A DNA stretch of 64,000 nt, from positions 1 to 64,000 of the forward strand of contig CAWBDF010000003.1 of assembly GCA_963787485.1 (NCBI GenBank), read 5' to 3'. The notes under the pieces are model-generated. The model worked only from the letters and a program-made list of their open reading frames with translations. It had not been told where the DNA came from and did no database searches. This DNA comes from Bog-473 sp963787485. Its GTDB lineage: Bacteria; Actinomycetota; Acidimicrobiia; Acidimicrobiales; RAAP-2. The position numbers and the translations under genes are program-made. Positions 26,876-36,733 of this stretch are shown piece after piece (the first letter of the stretch is position 1; each line of letters starts with the position of its first letter).

Positions 26876-27970
26876 GTGGACGGCTCGGACCGGGGAGCGA
26901 CAACGCGGCTGCGTGTCTCGCCCCTGCACTCCGCCCACGTCGCGTTGGGGGCCAAGATGGTGCCCTTCGGTGGCTGGGAGATGCCCCTGGCCTACGAGAT
27001 CGGGACCGTGGCCGAACACCGTGCCTGCCGCGGCAGCGCGGTGGTCTTCGACGTGAGCCACCTGGGCACGGTCCGGCTCCAGGGCCACAACGCGTTCGAG
27101 CATCTGCAGCGATCCTTCAGCAACGACCTGGGCAAGATCCACCCTGGGCGAGCCCAGTACACCCACCTCCTGGCCGAGGACGGGTCCGTCATCGACGACA
27201 TCATCGTGTGGTGGGTCGACGATGAGCGTTTCGACGTCATGCCCAACGCCTCGAACACGGCGAGGGTACTCGCCGCGGTCGGAGGCGTGGACGTGACCGA
27301 CGGGCGTGCCGTCCTGGCCGTGCAGGGCCCCGAGGCGAGGGACCGACTGTCCCAGGTGGCGCCCGCCGCCGCCAACGTCCGACGTTTCGGCGTCGTGCGC
27401 TTCGAGTGGTCCGGCACCACCTGCCTGGCTGCGGGCACCGGCTACACGGGTGAGGACGGAGTCGAGTGCGCCGTCCCGTCGGAGGTCGCGACCACTCTGT
27501 GGGAGGCCGTGCTGGCCCAGGGCGTGGTCCCGGCCGGGCTGGGTGCGCGGGACACCCTCAGGCTCGAGGCGGGACTTCCTCTGCACGGCCACGAGCTCGG
27601 CCCCGGCATCACCCCGCTCCAAGCAGGACTCGGCTGGGTCGTCGGTTGGAACAAGGGGGACTTCCCGGGGCGGGCCGCGCTCGAAAAGGAGCGGGCCAGC
27701 GGACCGGCCCGCCGGCTCCGCGGGTTCGTGGCATCCGGGCGTCAGCCTCTGCGCGAGGGGGCCGAGGTGTGCCGCGGCACCGAGCCTCTCGGCGTGGTCA
27801 CCAGTGGCAATTTCTCGCCGATGCGCGAACGGGGCATCGGGCTCGGCTTCGTCGACGCGGATGCCCGGATGCTGGACGGCGACGAGGTGACCATCGTGCA
27901 ACGAGGCCGCGACATCGCCGCCCGGCTGGTGCGACCGCCGTTTTGGCCGGTGCGTGACGAGGGCGACTGA
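26876..27970 (+). CDS. gcvT: Glycine cleavage system T protein (aminomethyltransferase)
   Basis: Transfers the methylene group from the H-protein-bound intermediate to tetrahydrofolate and releases ammonia. Motifs are SPLHSAHVALGAKMVPFGGW, EHRACRGSAVVFDVSHLGTV, ARDTLRLEAGLPLHGHEL, TPLQAGLGWVVGWNKGDFPG, and VTSGNFSPMRERGIGLGFVD. Length (364 aa) is usual. The folate-binding Asp (in the VFDVSHLG region) is present. It is separated from gcvP by a 300-bp leader that holds a glycine riboswitch, so gcvT is probably not under that switch. Confidence 0.96.
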   Translation: MDGSDRGATTRLRVSPLHSAHVALGAKMVPFGGWEMPLAYEIGTVAEHRACRGSAVVFDVSHLGTVRLQGHNAFEHLQRSFSNDLGKIHPGRAQYTHLLAEDGSVIDDIIVWWVDDERFDVMPNASNTARVLAAVGGVDVTDGRAVLAVQGPEARDRLSQVAPAAANVRRFGVVRFEWSGTTCLAAGTGYTGEDGVECAVPSEVATTLWEAVLAQGVVPAGLGARDTLRLEAGLPLHGHELGPGITPLQAGLGWVVGWNKGDFPGRAALEKERASGPARRLRGFVASGRQPLREGAEVCRGTEPLGVVTSGNFSPMRERGIGLGFVDADARMLDGDEVTIVQRGRDIAARLVRPPFWPVRDEGD

Positions 27971-28034
27971 TCGTCGTTCGCCCTGGGGGCACGTGACTCC
28001 GTATAGTGGGCACCACAACTGAATACGCCGTTCG

Positions 28035-28222
28035 AACCGGAGCGCCAGAGTCCCCGTGGTACACGCTGAGGGGACGCCGGAGGAGCAACTCTCCCCAGAA
28101 ACTCTCAGGCCGACATACCGCTCCGGCGAGGCAACTCTGGAAAGCAGGCGCGCGGCGTCTGCACCGAAGGTGGAAGTCGCCCTCGTGGCGGCGAGGCTCT
28201 CAGGTCCGACGACAGAGTGGGG
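28035..28222 (+). promoter_or_regulatory. Tandem glycine riboswitch upstream of gcvP
   Basis: The 302-bp gcvT-gcvP gap contains two glycine-aptamer-like cores. Aptamer I (about 28037-28117) is closed by CCGGAGCG and CGCTCCGG and contains ACGCCGGAGGAGCAACTCTC and AACTCTCAGGC. Aptamer II (about 28133-28220) is closed by AACTCTGG and CAGAGT and contains GCACCGAAGGTGGAAG and GGCTCTCAGGTCCGACGACA. These match the CGCCGAAGGGGCAA and CUCUCAGGC consensus blocks. Downstream, a GC-rich hairpin (about 28238-28257) precedes AAAGGAGAG and the GTG, suggesting control of ribosome binding. Glycine should turn gcvP on (family knowledge). Confidence 0.9.
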
Positions 28223-28272
28223 AGGACGTCCGACACGGCTGCGCGCGGTGCGCGAGCCAAAGGAGAGACCTC

Positions 28273-31173
<2,901 letters not shown>

Positions 31174-31179
31174 GCGGCG

Positions 31180-31569
31180 TCAGACCAGCGCCATCAGGCC
31201 GACTCCCGTACCAGCGGCGAGGAGGCAGCCGACAAGGCACCCGGCCGCCGAGAGGATCGCCGTCTGGCGCCGGCCGGTGTGGAACAGGTGCAGGGTCTCC
31301 CAGCTCGCGGCGGACCAGGTGGTGTAGCCGCCGCAGAACCCCACCCCGAACACGGCGAGCACGTGAGGACCGAGCCCGTGGTACAGGGCCAGTCCGGTCA
31401 GGACGCCCAACGCGAGGGAGCCCGACACGTTCACCACCAGCGTCCCGACGGGGAGCGGGTCTCCCCGGCGGCGGCCGATGCGGTGGATCACCGACGCCCG
31501 CAGGACGGCGCCGGCCCCGCCGGCCACGGCCACCAGGAACGCGAGCTCGAAGCTGGGCGAATCCTTCAC
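31180..31569 (-). CDS. crcB: Fluoride channel FluC/CrcB, second subunit
   Basis: A 129-residue, four-helix membrane protein that exports fluoride as a dimer. Family signatures are VVNVSGSLALGVLTG (pore Asn) and VGFCGGYTTWSAASWETL. The GTG start overlaps the stop of the upstream crcB by 4 bp, so the two are co-translated and probably form a heterodimer, as in other Gram-positives with paired genes. Its 3' end lies 6 bp from the convergent gcvP stop. Confidence 0.93.
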   Translation of the reverse strand: MKDSPSFELAFLVAVAGGAGAVLRASVIHRIGRRRGDPLPVGTLVVNVSGSLALGVLTGLALYHGLGPHVLAVFGVGFCGGYTTWSAASWETLHLFHTGRRQTAILSAAGCLVGCLLAAGTGVGLMALV

Positions 31570-32045
31570 CGGACCGTGAGCCTCCGGCCCGCCCAATGTC
31601 CGGCCACGACGAGCAGGACACCGCCGCCCAGCGTCGCCACCAGGTAGAACATGGCAAACACGGCCTTGTCGTGGCTGCCGAGAAGCACGGCTTCGACGGC
31701 CAGCGTCGAATAGGTGGTCCACCCACCGAGGAACCCCACGACCACGAGGGGGCGTCCCAGACGCCACCGAGCCGGCGTCCGCTCGGTGAGTACCACGACC
31801 AGGCCGATGGCGAAGGACCCGCTCAGGTTGACCCCGAGCGTCACCCAGGGGAACCCGGCCGTCCCCGCAGGGTGGGTCGCCTCCAGTAGATATCGAGCCA
31901 GGGTGCCGAGGGCCCCGCCGACGAAGACGGCAACCAGGGTGCCGACCGAGAGCTCGAGCATCGGCAGCGCCGCAGCATCGAGCAGGTCGTCGTCTTGATA
32001 TGTCGCACCCTCGACGGCCGCGGGCGCCAACCCCTGTTCGTCCAT
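31566..32045 (-). CDS. crcB: Fluoride channel FluC/CrcB, first subunit
   Basis: A 159-residue FluC homologue. Motifs are GGALGTLARYLLEATHP (with the FluC RY element), GVNLSGSFAIGLVVVL (pore Asn) and VGFLGGWTTYSTLAVE. The N-terminal ~28 residues precede the first helix and are not conserved; an internal ATG at residue 29 is an alternative start. ATG 32045 follows AGGAGG. The gene is directly downstream of a fluoride riboswitch on the same strand, so the pair should be induced by fluoride. Confidence 0.93.
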   Translation of the reverse strand: MDEQGLAPAAVEGATYQDDDLLDAAALPMLELSVGTLVAVFVGGALGTLARYLLEATHPAGTAGFPWVTLGVNLSGSFAIGLVVVLTERTPARWRLGRPLVVVGFLGGWTTYSTLAVEAVLLGSHDKAVFAMFYLVATLGGGVLLVVAGHWAGRRLTVR

Positions 32046-32070
32046 GGCCGGCCCTCCTGATGCCGTCTCT

Positions 32071-32140
32071 CGAAGGAGCCATCAGCCATGTGCGGCGGCG
32101 GTTTCGGGGCACAGCCCCCCGGCGGGACCCATCGCCGGAC
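32071..32140 (-). promoter_or_regulatory. Fluoride riboswitch (crcB motif) upstream of the FluC pair
   Basis: Read on the minus strand, the leader shows GGCGATGGGTCCCGCC, then GGGGCTGTGCCCC as a stem, GAAACCGCCGCC, and GGCTGATGGCTCC near 32074-32085. These are the conserved blocks of the crcB RNA motif in order (GGCGAUG...CCGCC...AACCGCC...GGCUGAUGGCUCC). A following hairpin-forming stretch overlaps the AGGAGG ribosome-binding site of the first crcB gene (32051-32060). Confidence 0.92.
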
Positions 32141-32237
32141 GAATGGATGTCATCGGCGATGCTAGCCAGTTGTTCCGGGCGCTCCGGTGGAGAACCCGCA
32201 GCCCCCGAGGACACGTCCGGCGGGATTTTGGCGTGAC

Positions 32238-32280
32238 TTGACATAATGGTCATTATCGGCGGCAAACAGGAAATTGCCGC
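32238..32280 (+). promoter_or_regulatory. Candidate promoter/operator region for the export cluster
   Basis: TTGACA (32238-32243) is followed by an inverted repeat with arms ATAATG and CATTAT separated by GT (32243-32256). A second stem follows: GCGGCAA (32259-32265) and TTGCCGC (32274-32280). This is an AT-rich island within the 390-bp crcB-adaptor gap; the rest of that gap up to 32432 shows nothing else I can name. The palindrome could bind a TetR- or MarR-type regulator, but no such gene is adjacent. Confidence 0.35.
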
Positions 32281-32432
32281 GGGTGGCCACGAAAAATGGA
32301 TATGGCAGCTCCCTCGCCATAGCTCAGGCAGGGAGGCGACCTGACCATTCCTTAGCCAGGGCATAGAAAACCCTAAGCGGGCTCACAGCTGGAATTCTGC
32401 TCACACTGAAATCACTCGTCTGAACTGGGCTC

Positions 32433-33773
32433 ATGGTGAGAACGGAATCGACCGAGGCGCCGGACAACACCGTAGATCTCACAGCGGAGTTGCCGCTCGA
32501 CGACGAAAACGTTTTGGCGGTTGAGCCGCCATCGCTGTGGAGACGATACCGCTGGCCGATCATCGGGGTAGTCGTCGTTTTGATCGCGGCGGCGATTGGG
32601 TTGACGCTTTGGTTGACGTCGGGGTCGTCGACGCCTGTGGGACTCTCCGTGACGACGGTCACGATGACCGCCACGACGGGGAACATTCAGGAGACGGTCG
32701 CGAGCTCGGGGACTCTCGAGCCAGCCAGCCAGGCCGACCTTAACTTCGCCGTCTCGGGCACGGTGACCGCGGTGAACGTCAAGGCCGGCCAAACGGTGAC
32801 CGCCGGTCAGGTGCTGGCCACGGTGGACACGACCGCCCTCTCTGACGACGTGAACGCGGCCCAGGCACAACTGACCGCCGCCGAGGACCGCCTTTCCAGT
32901 GACGAGGCGTCCGGCGCTTCGGCCAGTTCGGTCGACTCGGACCAGGCATCGGTGACGTCGGCGGAGTCTTCCCTGTCCACCGCGCAGACGAATCTCAACG
33001 ATGCTTCGCTCACTTCGACGATCGCGGGCACGGTGGCCTCCGTCGACCTCACGAGCGGGCAACAGGTGACTGGGACCGGATCGGGCTCCGGTGGCGGTGG
33101 CGGCGGCGCGAGCAGCGCCAGCAGCGCCGCGTCGAGCGGTGCCAATGCAACGGGAAGTAGCTCGTCGAGCGGCCAGATCGTGGTCATCGGAACCGACTCC
33201 TACATCGTGAACACCACCGTCGACGACACCGAGATCGGCGAGATCGCCGTGGGGGACCAGGTCGACGTCACGCCCACCGGCGACTCCGCTCCTGTGTACG
33301 GAACGGTGGGATCGATCAGCCTCATCGGCACGGAGAGCTCCGACGTCACGACCTTCCCGGTCGTGATCGACGTGACCGGCAATCCCAGCGGCCTCTACGC
33401 CGGGGCGAGCGCCGATGTCGGCATCATCGTGAAGCAGCTCAACGATGTCGTCGAGGTGCCGACCGGGGCCATCTCCTACCAGACGAACGGCCAGGCCACC
33501 GTCACCAAGGTGGTCAACGGGAGCCACGTCGTCACAGACGTGACCGTCGGCGCGGCCGAGAACGGCGAGACCCAGATCACCAGCGGGGTCAAGGCTGGGG
33601 ACAAGGTGCTCGTACGCGAGGTCACCTTCAAAGCGCCCGGAGGTGGCGCCGGCGGCATCCTCGGCGGTGGCGGCACGACCGGCCGCTTCGGCGGCCTCGG
33701 TGGCGGAGCCGGCGGCTTCACCGGGGGCGGCGGCTTCACCGGGGGCGGCGGCTTCACCGGGGGCGGCGGATGA
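32433..33773 (+). CDS. Membrane-fusion (MacA/HlyD-like) adaptor with Gly/Phe tail
   Basis: A 446-residue extracytoplasmic adaptor of a MacB-type ABC exporter. One N-terminal membrane helix (about 41-62), then the lipoyl-like half motif VASSGTLEPASQADLNFAVS and GTVTAVNVKAGQTVTAGQVL, a short helical hairpin (~125-180), the second lipoyl half ASLTSTIAGTVASVDLTSGQ, and beta-barrel and membrane-proximal domains. The hairpin is short, with no TolC-docking tip expected in a monoderm. The C-terminus (~395-446) is Gly-rich and ends in three GGFTGG repeats encoded by exact 18-bp tandem copies. Stop overlaps the ATPase ATG. Confidence 0.85.
   Translation: MVRTESTEAPDNTVDLTAELPLDDENVLAVEPPSLWRRYRWPIIGVVVVLIAAAIGLTLWLTSGSSTPVGLSVTTVTMTATTGNIQETVASSGTLEPASQADLNFAVSGTVTAVNVKAGQTVTAGQVLATVDTTALSDDVNAAQAQLTAAEDRLSSDEASGASASSVDSDQASVTSAESSLSTAQTNLNDASLTSTIAGTVASVDLTSGQQVTGTGSGSGGGGGGASSASSAASSGANATGSSSSSGQIVVIGTDSYIVNTTVDDTEIGEIAVGDQVDVTPTGDSAPVYGTVGSISLIGTESSDVTTFPVVIDVTGNPSGLYAGASADVGIIVKQLNDVVEVPTGAISYQTNGQATVTKVVNGSHVVTDVTVGAAENGETQITSGVKAGDKVLVREVTFKAPGGGAGGILGGGGTTGRFGGLGGGAGGFTGGGGFTGGGGFTGGGG
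33711..33764 (+). repeat. 18-bp tandem repeat, three exact copies, in the adaptor gene
   Basis: Unit GGCGGCTTCACCGGGGGC occurs at 33711-33728, 33729-33746 and 33747-33764, each encoding GGFTGG in frame. Copy-number change would lengthen or shorten the tail without a frameshift. Confidence 0.95.
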
Positions 33774-34507
33774 CCCTCACCCCGCCACAGGGCACTCCCC
33801 CGGTGCGGGACGCAGTGATCGAGCTGGAACGGGTGACCAAGGTCTACCGGACCGGGACGATCAGCGTGGCCGCACTGCGAGGGGTCAGCCTCTCGATCGC
33901 CCAGGGCGAGTACGTCGCCGTCATCGGGCCGTCGGGCTCGGGCAAGTCGACCCTCATGCACATCCTCGGTTGTCTTGATGTCCCGAGCTCCGGCCGGTAC
34001 CACCTGGCCGGCGACGACGTCAGCCACATGAGCGAGACCGCCCTGGCCGAGGTGCGCAACCGGCGCATCGGCTTCGTCTTCCAGCAGTTCAACCTGCTGC
34101 CCTCCATGACGGCCTGGCAGAACGTCGAGCTGCCTCTGGTCTATGCCGGGGTGCCCCGCAGCCAGCGTAAGGAACGGTCCATGGAGGCACTCGGGCATGT
34201 TGGCCTGGCCGGTCGCGTCAACCACCGCCCCGGAGAGCTCTCCGGCGGCCAGCAGCAACGTGTCGCCGTGGCCCGGGCTCTTGTTACCGAGCCGGACCTG
34301 ATCCTGGCCGACGAGCCCACCGGAAACCTGGACACGAGGTCCGCCACCGACGTGCTGCGTCTCATGGGCGAGGTGCACGAGGCCGGGCGCACGCTCGTGC
34401 TCATCACCCACGACGTCGAAGTGGCAGGTGCCGCAGGGCGCGTGGTGGGCATCCGTGACGGCTTGCTGACCGAGAACGACCCACGCTTCTTGGAGAGTGT
34501 CCGGTGA
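33770..34507 (+). CDS. MacB-type ABC exporter ATPase
   Basis: A 245-residue ATP-binding subunit of the LolD/MacB family. Walker A GPSGSGKST, Q-loop FVFQQFNLLPSMTAWQNVEL, signature LSGGQQQRVAVARALV, Walker B LILADEPTGNLDT and H-loop LVLITHD are intact. ATG overlaps the adaptor stop (ATGA) and its stop overlaps the permease GTG (GTGA), giving a tightly coupled three-gene unit. Confidence 0.94.
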   Translation: MTLTPPQGTPPVRDAVIELERVTKVYRTGTISVAALRGVSLSIAQGEYVAVIGPSGSGKSTLMHILGCLDVPSSGRYHLAGDDVSHMSETALAEVRNRRIGFVFQQFNLLPSMTAWQNVELPLVYAGVPRSQRKERSMEALGHVGLAGRVNHRPGELSGGQQQRVAVARALVTEPDLILADEPTGNLDTRSATDVLRLMGEVHEAGRTLVLITHDVEVAGAAGRVVGIRDGLLTENDPRFLESVR

Positions 34508-35748
34508 GCTGGCTCGAGACCTTCCGGACGGGCGTCAACGGGGTGCTCAGCCATCGGCTGCGGTCCTTCCTGACGGTGCTGGGCATCCTCATCGGCATCG
34601 CGGGCGTGATCCTCGCCGTCGGCCTCGGCGAGGGCGCGTCGAGTCAGGTCACCTCCGAGATCGACGCGCTGGGCTCGAACGTCTTGACCATCACCCCGGG
34701 CAGCACGACTTCGACCTCTGGCATTCGCGAGGCACTGGGCTCGGCCTCGACCCTGACCACCTCTGACGAGGCGGCGCTGGCCTCCCCGATCGACGCCCCC
34801 GACATCAAAGCCGTGGCCGGCATCACGTCGGCCACAGAAGTCCTCACGGCCGGGAGCGAAACCGCCACCACGACCGTGCAGGGGACGACGCCCTCATGGC
34901 TCACAGTGCGGGGTCGCACGGTCGCCGAAGGTCGCTTCCTCGACAACCAGGACGTGCAGGACCACGCCGCGGTCACCGTGCTGGGCGAGACGACGGCCTC
35001 AGAGCTCTTCAGTCGAGAGGACCCCGTCGGCCAGACCGTCGACGTGAATGGCGTGCCCCTCACCGTCGTCGGCGTGCTCACCTCCACTGGATCGTCGACC
35101 TCGTCGTCCAGCACCTCCGATCCCGACGACACCGCGATCATCCCCATCACGACCGGGGCGGAGCGCATCTTCGGTGGCACGTCACGCAACGCTCTCAGCT
35201 CCATCGCCGTGCAGGCCCGCTCGTCGGACGATCTGCCCGGGGCCTACCAGGAAGCGGACCACCTGCTCTTGGAGCTCCATGGCATCACCGAGGTCGCCGA
35301 TGCGGACTTCACCATCACCTCCCAGGCGTCCCTCATCGCTGCCAACACGTCGGTGGACCACACGCTGACCATCCTGCTGGGGGGGATCGCCGCCATCTCT
35401 CTCATCGTGGGCGGCATCGGCGTCATGAACATCATGCTGGTGTCGGTCACCGAGCGTGTCCGTGAGATCGGCCTGCGCAAAGCACTCGGGGCCACGCCCC
35501 GCGTCATCCGCCGCCAGTTCCTCGTCGAGGCCTCGGTCCTCGGACTCGTCGGCGGGTTGTTGGGCGTGGTGGCCGGACTCCTCGGCGTCCACTGGCTGCC
35601 CGGGTTGATCGGAGATCCCATTTCGTCCAGTGCCACGGCCGCCGTCGGGGCGCTGGCCATCGCACTGGCCATCGGAGTCATCTTCGGGGTCTACCCAGCC
35701 AGCCGAGCCGCCACGCTCGCACCGATCGATGCCCTCCGCAGCGAATGA
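34504..35748 (+). CDS. MacB-type ABC exporter permease
   Basis: A 414-residue FtsX-like permease. The N-terminal helix motif LSHRLRSFLTVLGILIGIAG, a large extracytoplasmic MacB_PCD-like domain (~45-275), then three helices with SLIVGGIGVMNIMLVSVTER, VREIGLRKALGATPRVIRRQ and the ending YPASRAATLAPIDALRSE. This mechanotransmission class couples ATP hydrolysis to periplasm-side movement rather than classic transport. It is followed after 80 bp by the secreted protein gene. Confidence 0.93.
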   Translation: MSWLETFRTGVNGVLSHRLRSFLTVLGILIGIAGVILAVGLGEGASSQVTSEIDALGSNVLTITPGSTTSTSGIREALGSASTLTTSDEAALASPIDAPDIKAVAGITSATEVLTAGSETATTTVQGTTPSWLTVRGRTVAEGRFLDNQDVQDHAAVTVLGETTASELFSREDPVGQTVDVNGVPLTVVGVLTSTGSSTSSSSTSDPDDTAIIPITTGAERIFGGTSRNALSSIAVQARSSDDLPGAYQEADHLLLELHGITEVADADFTITSQASLIAANTSVDHTLTILLGGIAAISLIVGGIGVMNIMLVSVTERVREIGLRKALGATPRVIRRQFLVEASVLGLVGGLLGVVAGLLGVHWLPGLIGDPISSSATAAVGALAIALAIGVIFGVYPASRAATLAPIDALRSE

Positions 35749-35827
35749 TCCCGTTACGCAGCAAGTCACACAGGACAGAGCCGCACATGACCCAACTGAA
35801 CAAGAAAGAGAAAGAGGAATCAGGACG

Positions 35828-36733
35828 ATGCAGTCACTGACCAGCAGTCGCCGCCGTTGGATGCGTCTGGCCGGCACGGCCGCCACGGCGCTCCTGGCCG
35901 CCACCGCCGTCGCCTCGGCGGCCGGCGCTGCCACCCCTTCCAACACAGGGGCCACGGGAAGCGTCGCCGCGCTCGGCGCGTCCAGCATGGAGGTTCAGAA
36001 CCCCAGCTCCGGGCAGACGACGGTGAACTGGACGTCGTCGACGACGTTCTCCAAGACGGTCTCCGAGGCGGTGAGTGCGCTGGCCAACGGCGACTGCCTG
36101 ACCGTCAGCGGGACGCCCTCGAAGAAGTCCAAGACGACGATCGCCGCACGCACCATCACGGTGAGGGCGGCCAGCTCGTCAGGCACGTGCACCGGCGTGG
36201 GTACCGCCGCCGGCGCCGCCCCTGCAGTCGGTGGTGCTCCAGGTGGCGGCGGCTTCGGGCGCTTCGCCGGTGGCGGCGGCTTCGGTGCTGGTGCCGAGGG
36301 CGGAACCCGTCCAAGCTTCAGCGGGAGTGGCTCGTCCAACTTCCGCAAGGAGCTGGCCTCATTGGCCATTGCCTCGGGCAAGGTGACCGGCGTCAGCGGC
36401 TCGACGATCACCGTGTCGGGCACTGCCGTCAGCCCGGGCCAGTTCGTGTCCAAGTCGAAGAGCTCCAAGAAGAGCACGCCGCCCAAGCCCAAGACCGAGA
36501 TCCTCAAGATCACCACCTCGGGCACCACCACGGTCAGTGCCACCCAGACGACGGCGTCGAACGCCCTCGCCGTCGGTGACTGTGTCAGCGCCTTCGGCCC
36601 TCCCGCGACGAACGGCTCGGTGACGGCGACCACCGTGCGGATCACGGCGACCAGCGGCACTTGTAACGGTGGCTTCGGCGGTGGCTTCCGCGGCGGCTTC
36701 GGCGGGGGTGGCGCGGGCGGTGCCGGTGCCTAA
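35828..36733 (+). CDS. Secreted DUF5666-like protein with Gly-rich segments
   Basis: A 301-residue exported protein. The signal peptide has a twin-arginine-like start (SRRRWMRLAG) and a hydrophobic, Ala-rich core ending near AGAA (residue ~35). Two similar beta-type modules follow, GSVAALGASSMEVQNPSSGQ near 40-60 and GKVTGVSGSTITVSGTAVSP near 180-200; each ends with a DCxxxxG-type cysteine pattern. This resembles DUF5666-type OB-like repeats. A GGGGFGRFAGGGGFGAG linker lies between and the C-terminus is again Gly/Phe-rich. ATG follows AGAGG. Position between two adaptors suggests it is the exporter's client or partner (inference). Confidence 0.72.
   Translation: MQSLTSSRRRWMRLAGTAATALLAATAVASAAGAATPSNTGATGSVAALGASSMEVQNPSSGQTTVNWTSSTTFSKTVSEAVSALANGDCLTVSGTPSKKSKTTIAARTITVRAASSSGTCTGVGTAAGAAPAVGGAPGGGGFGRFAGGGGFGAGAEGGTRPSFSGSGSSNFRKELASLAIASGKVTGVSGSTITVSGTAVSPGQFVSKSKSSKKSTPPKPKTEILKITTSGTTTVSATQTTASNALAVGDCVSAFGPPATNGSVTATTVRITATSGTCNGGFGGGFRGGFGGGGAGGAGA

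Noticed and set aside
28006..28272. N-terminal extension of GcvP
   Set aside because: The frame is open but the DNA is the riboswitch; GcvP homologues begin near the GTG at 28273.
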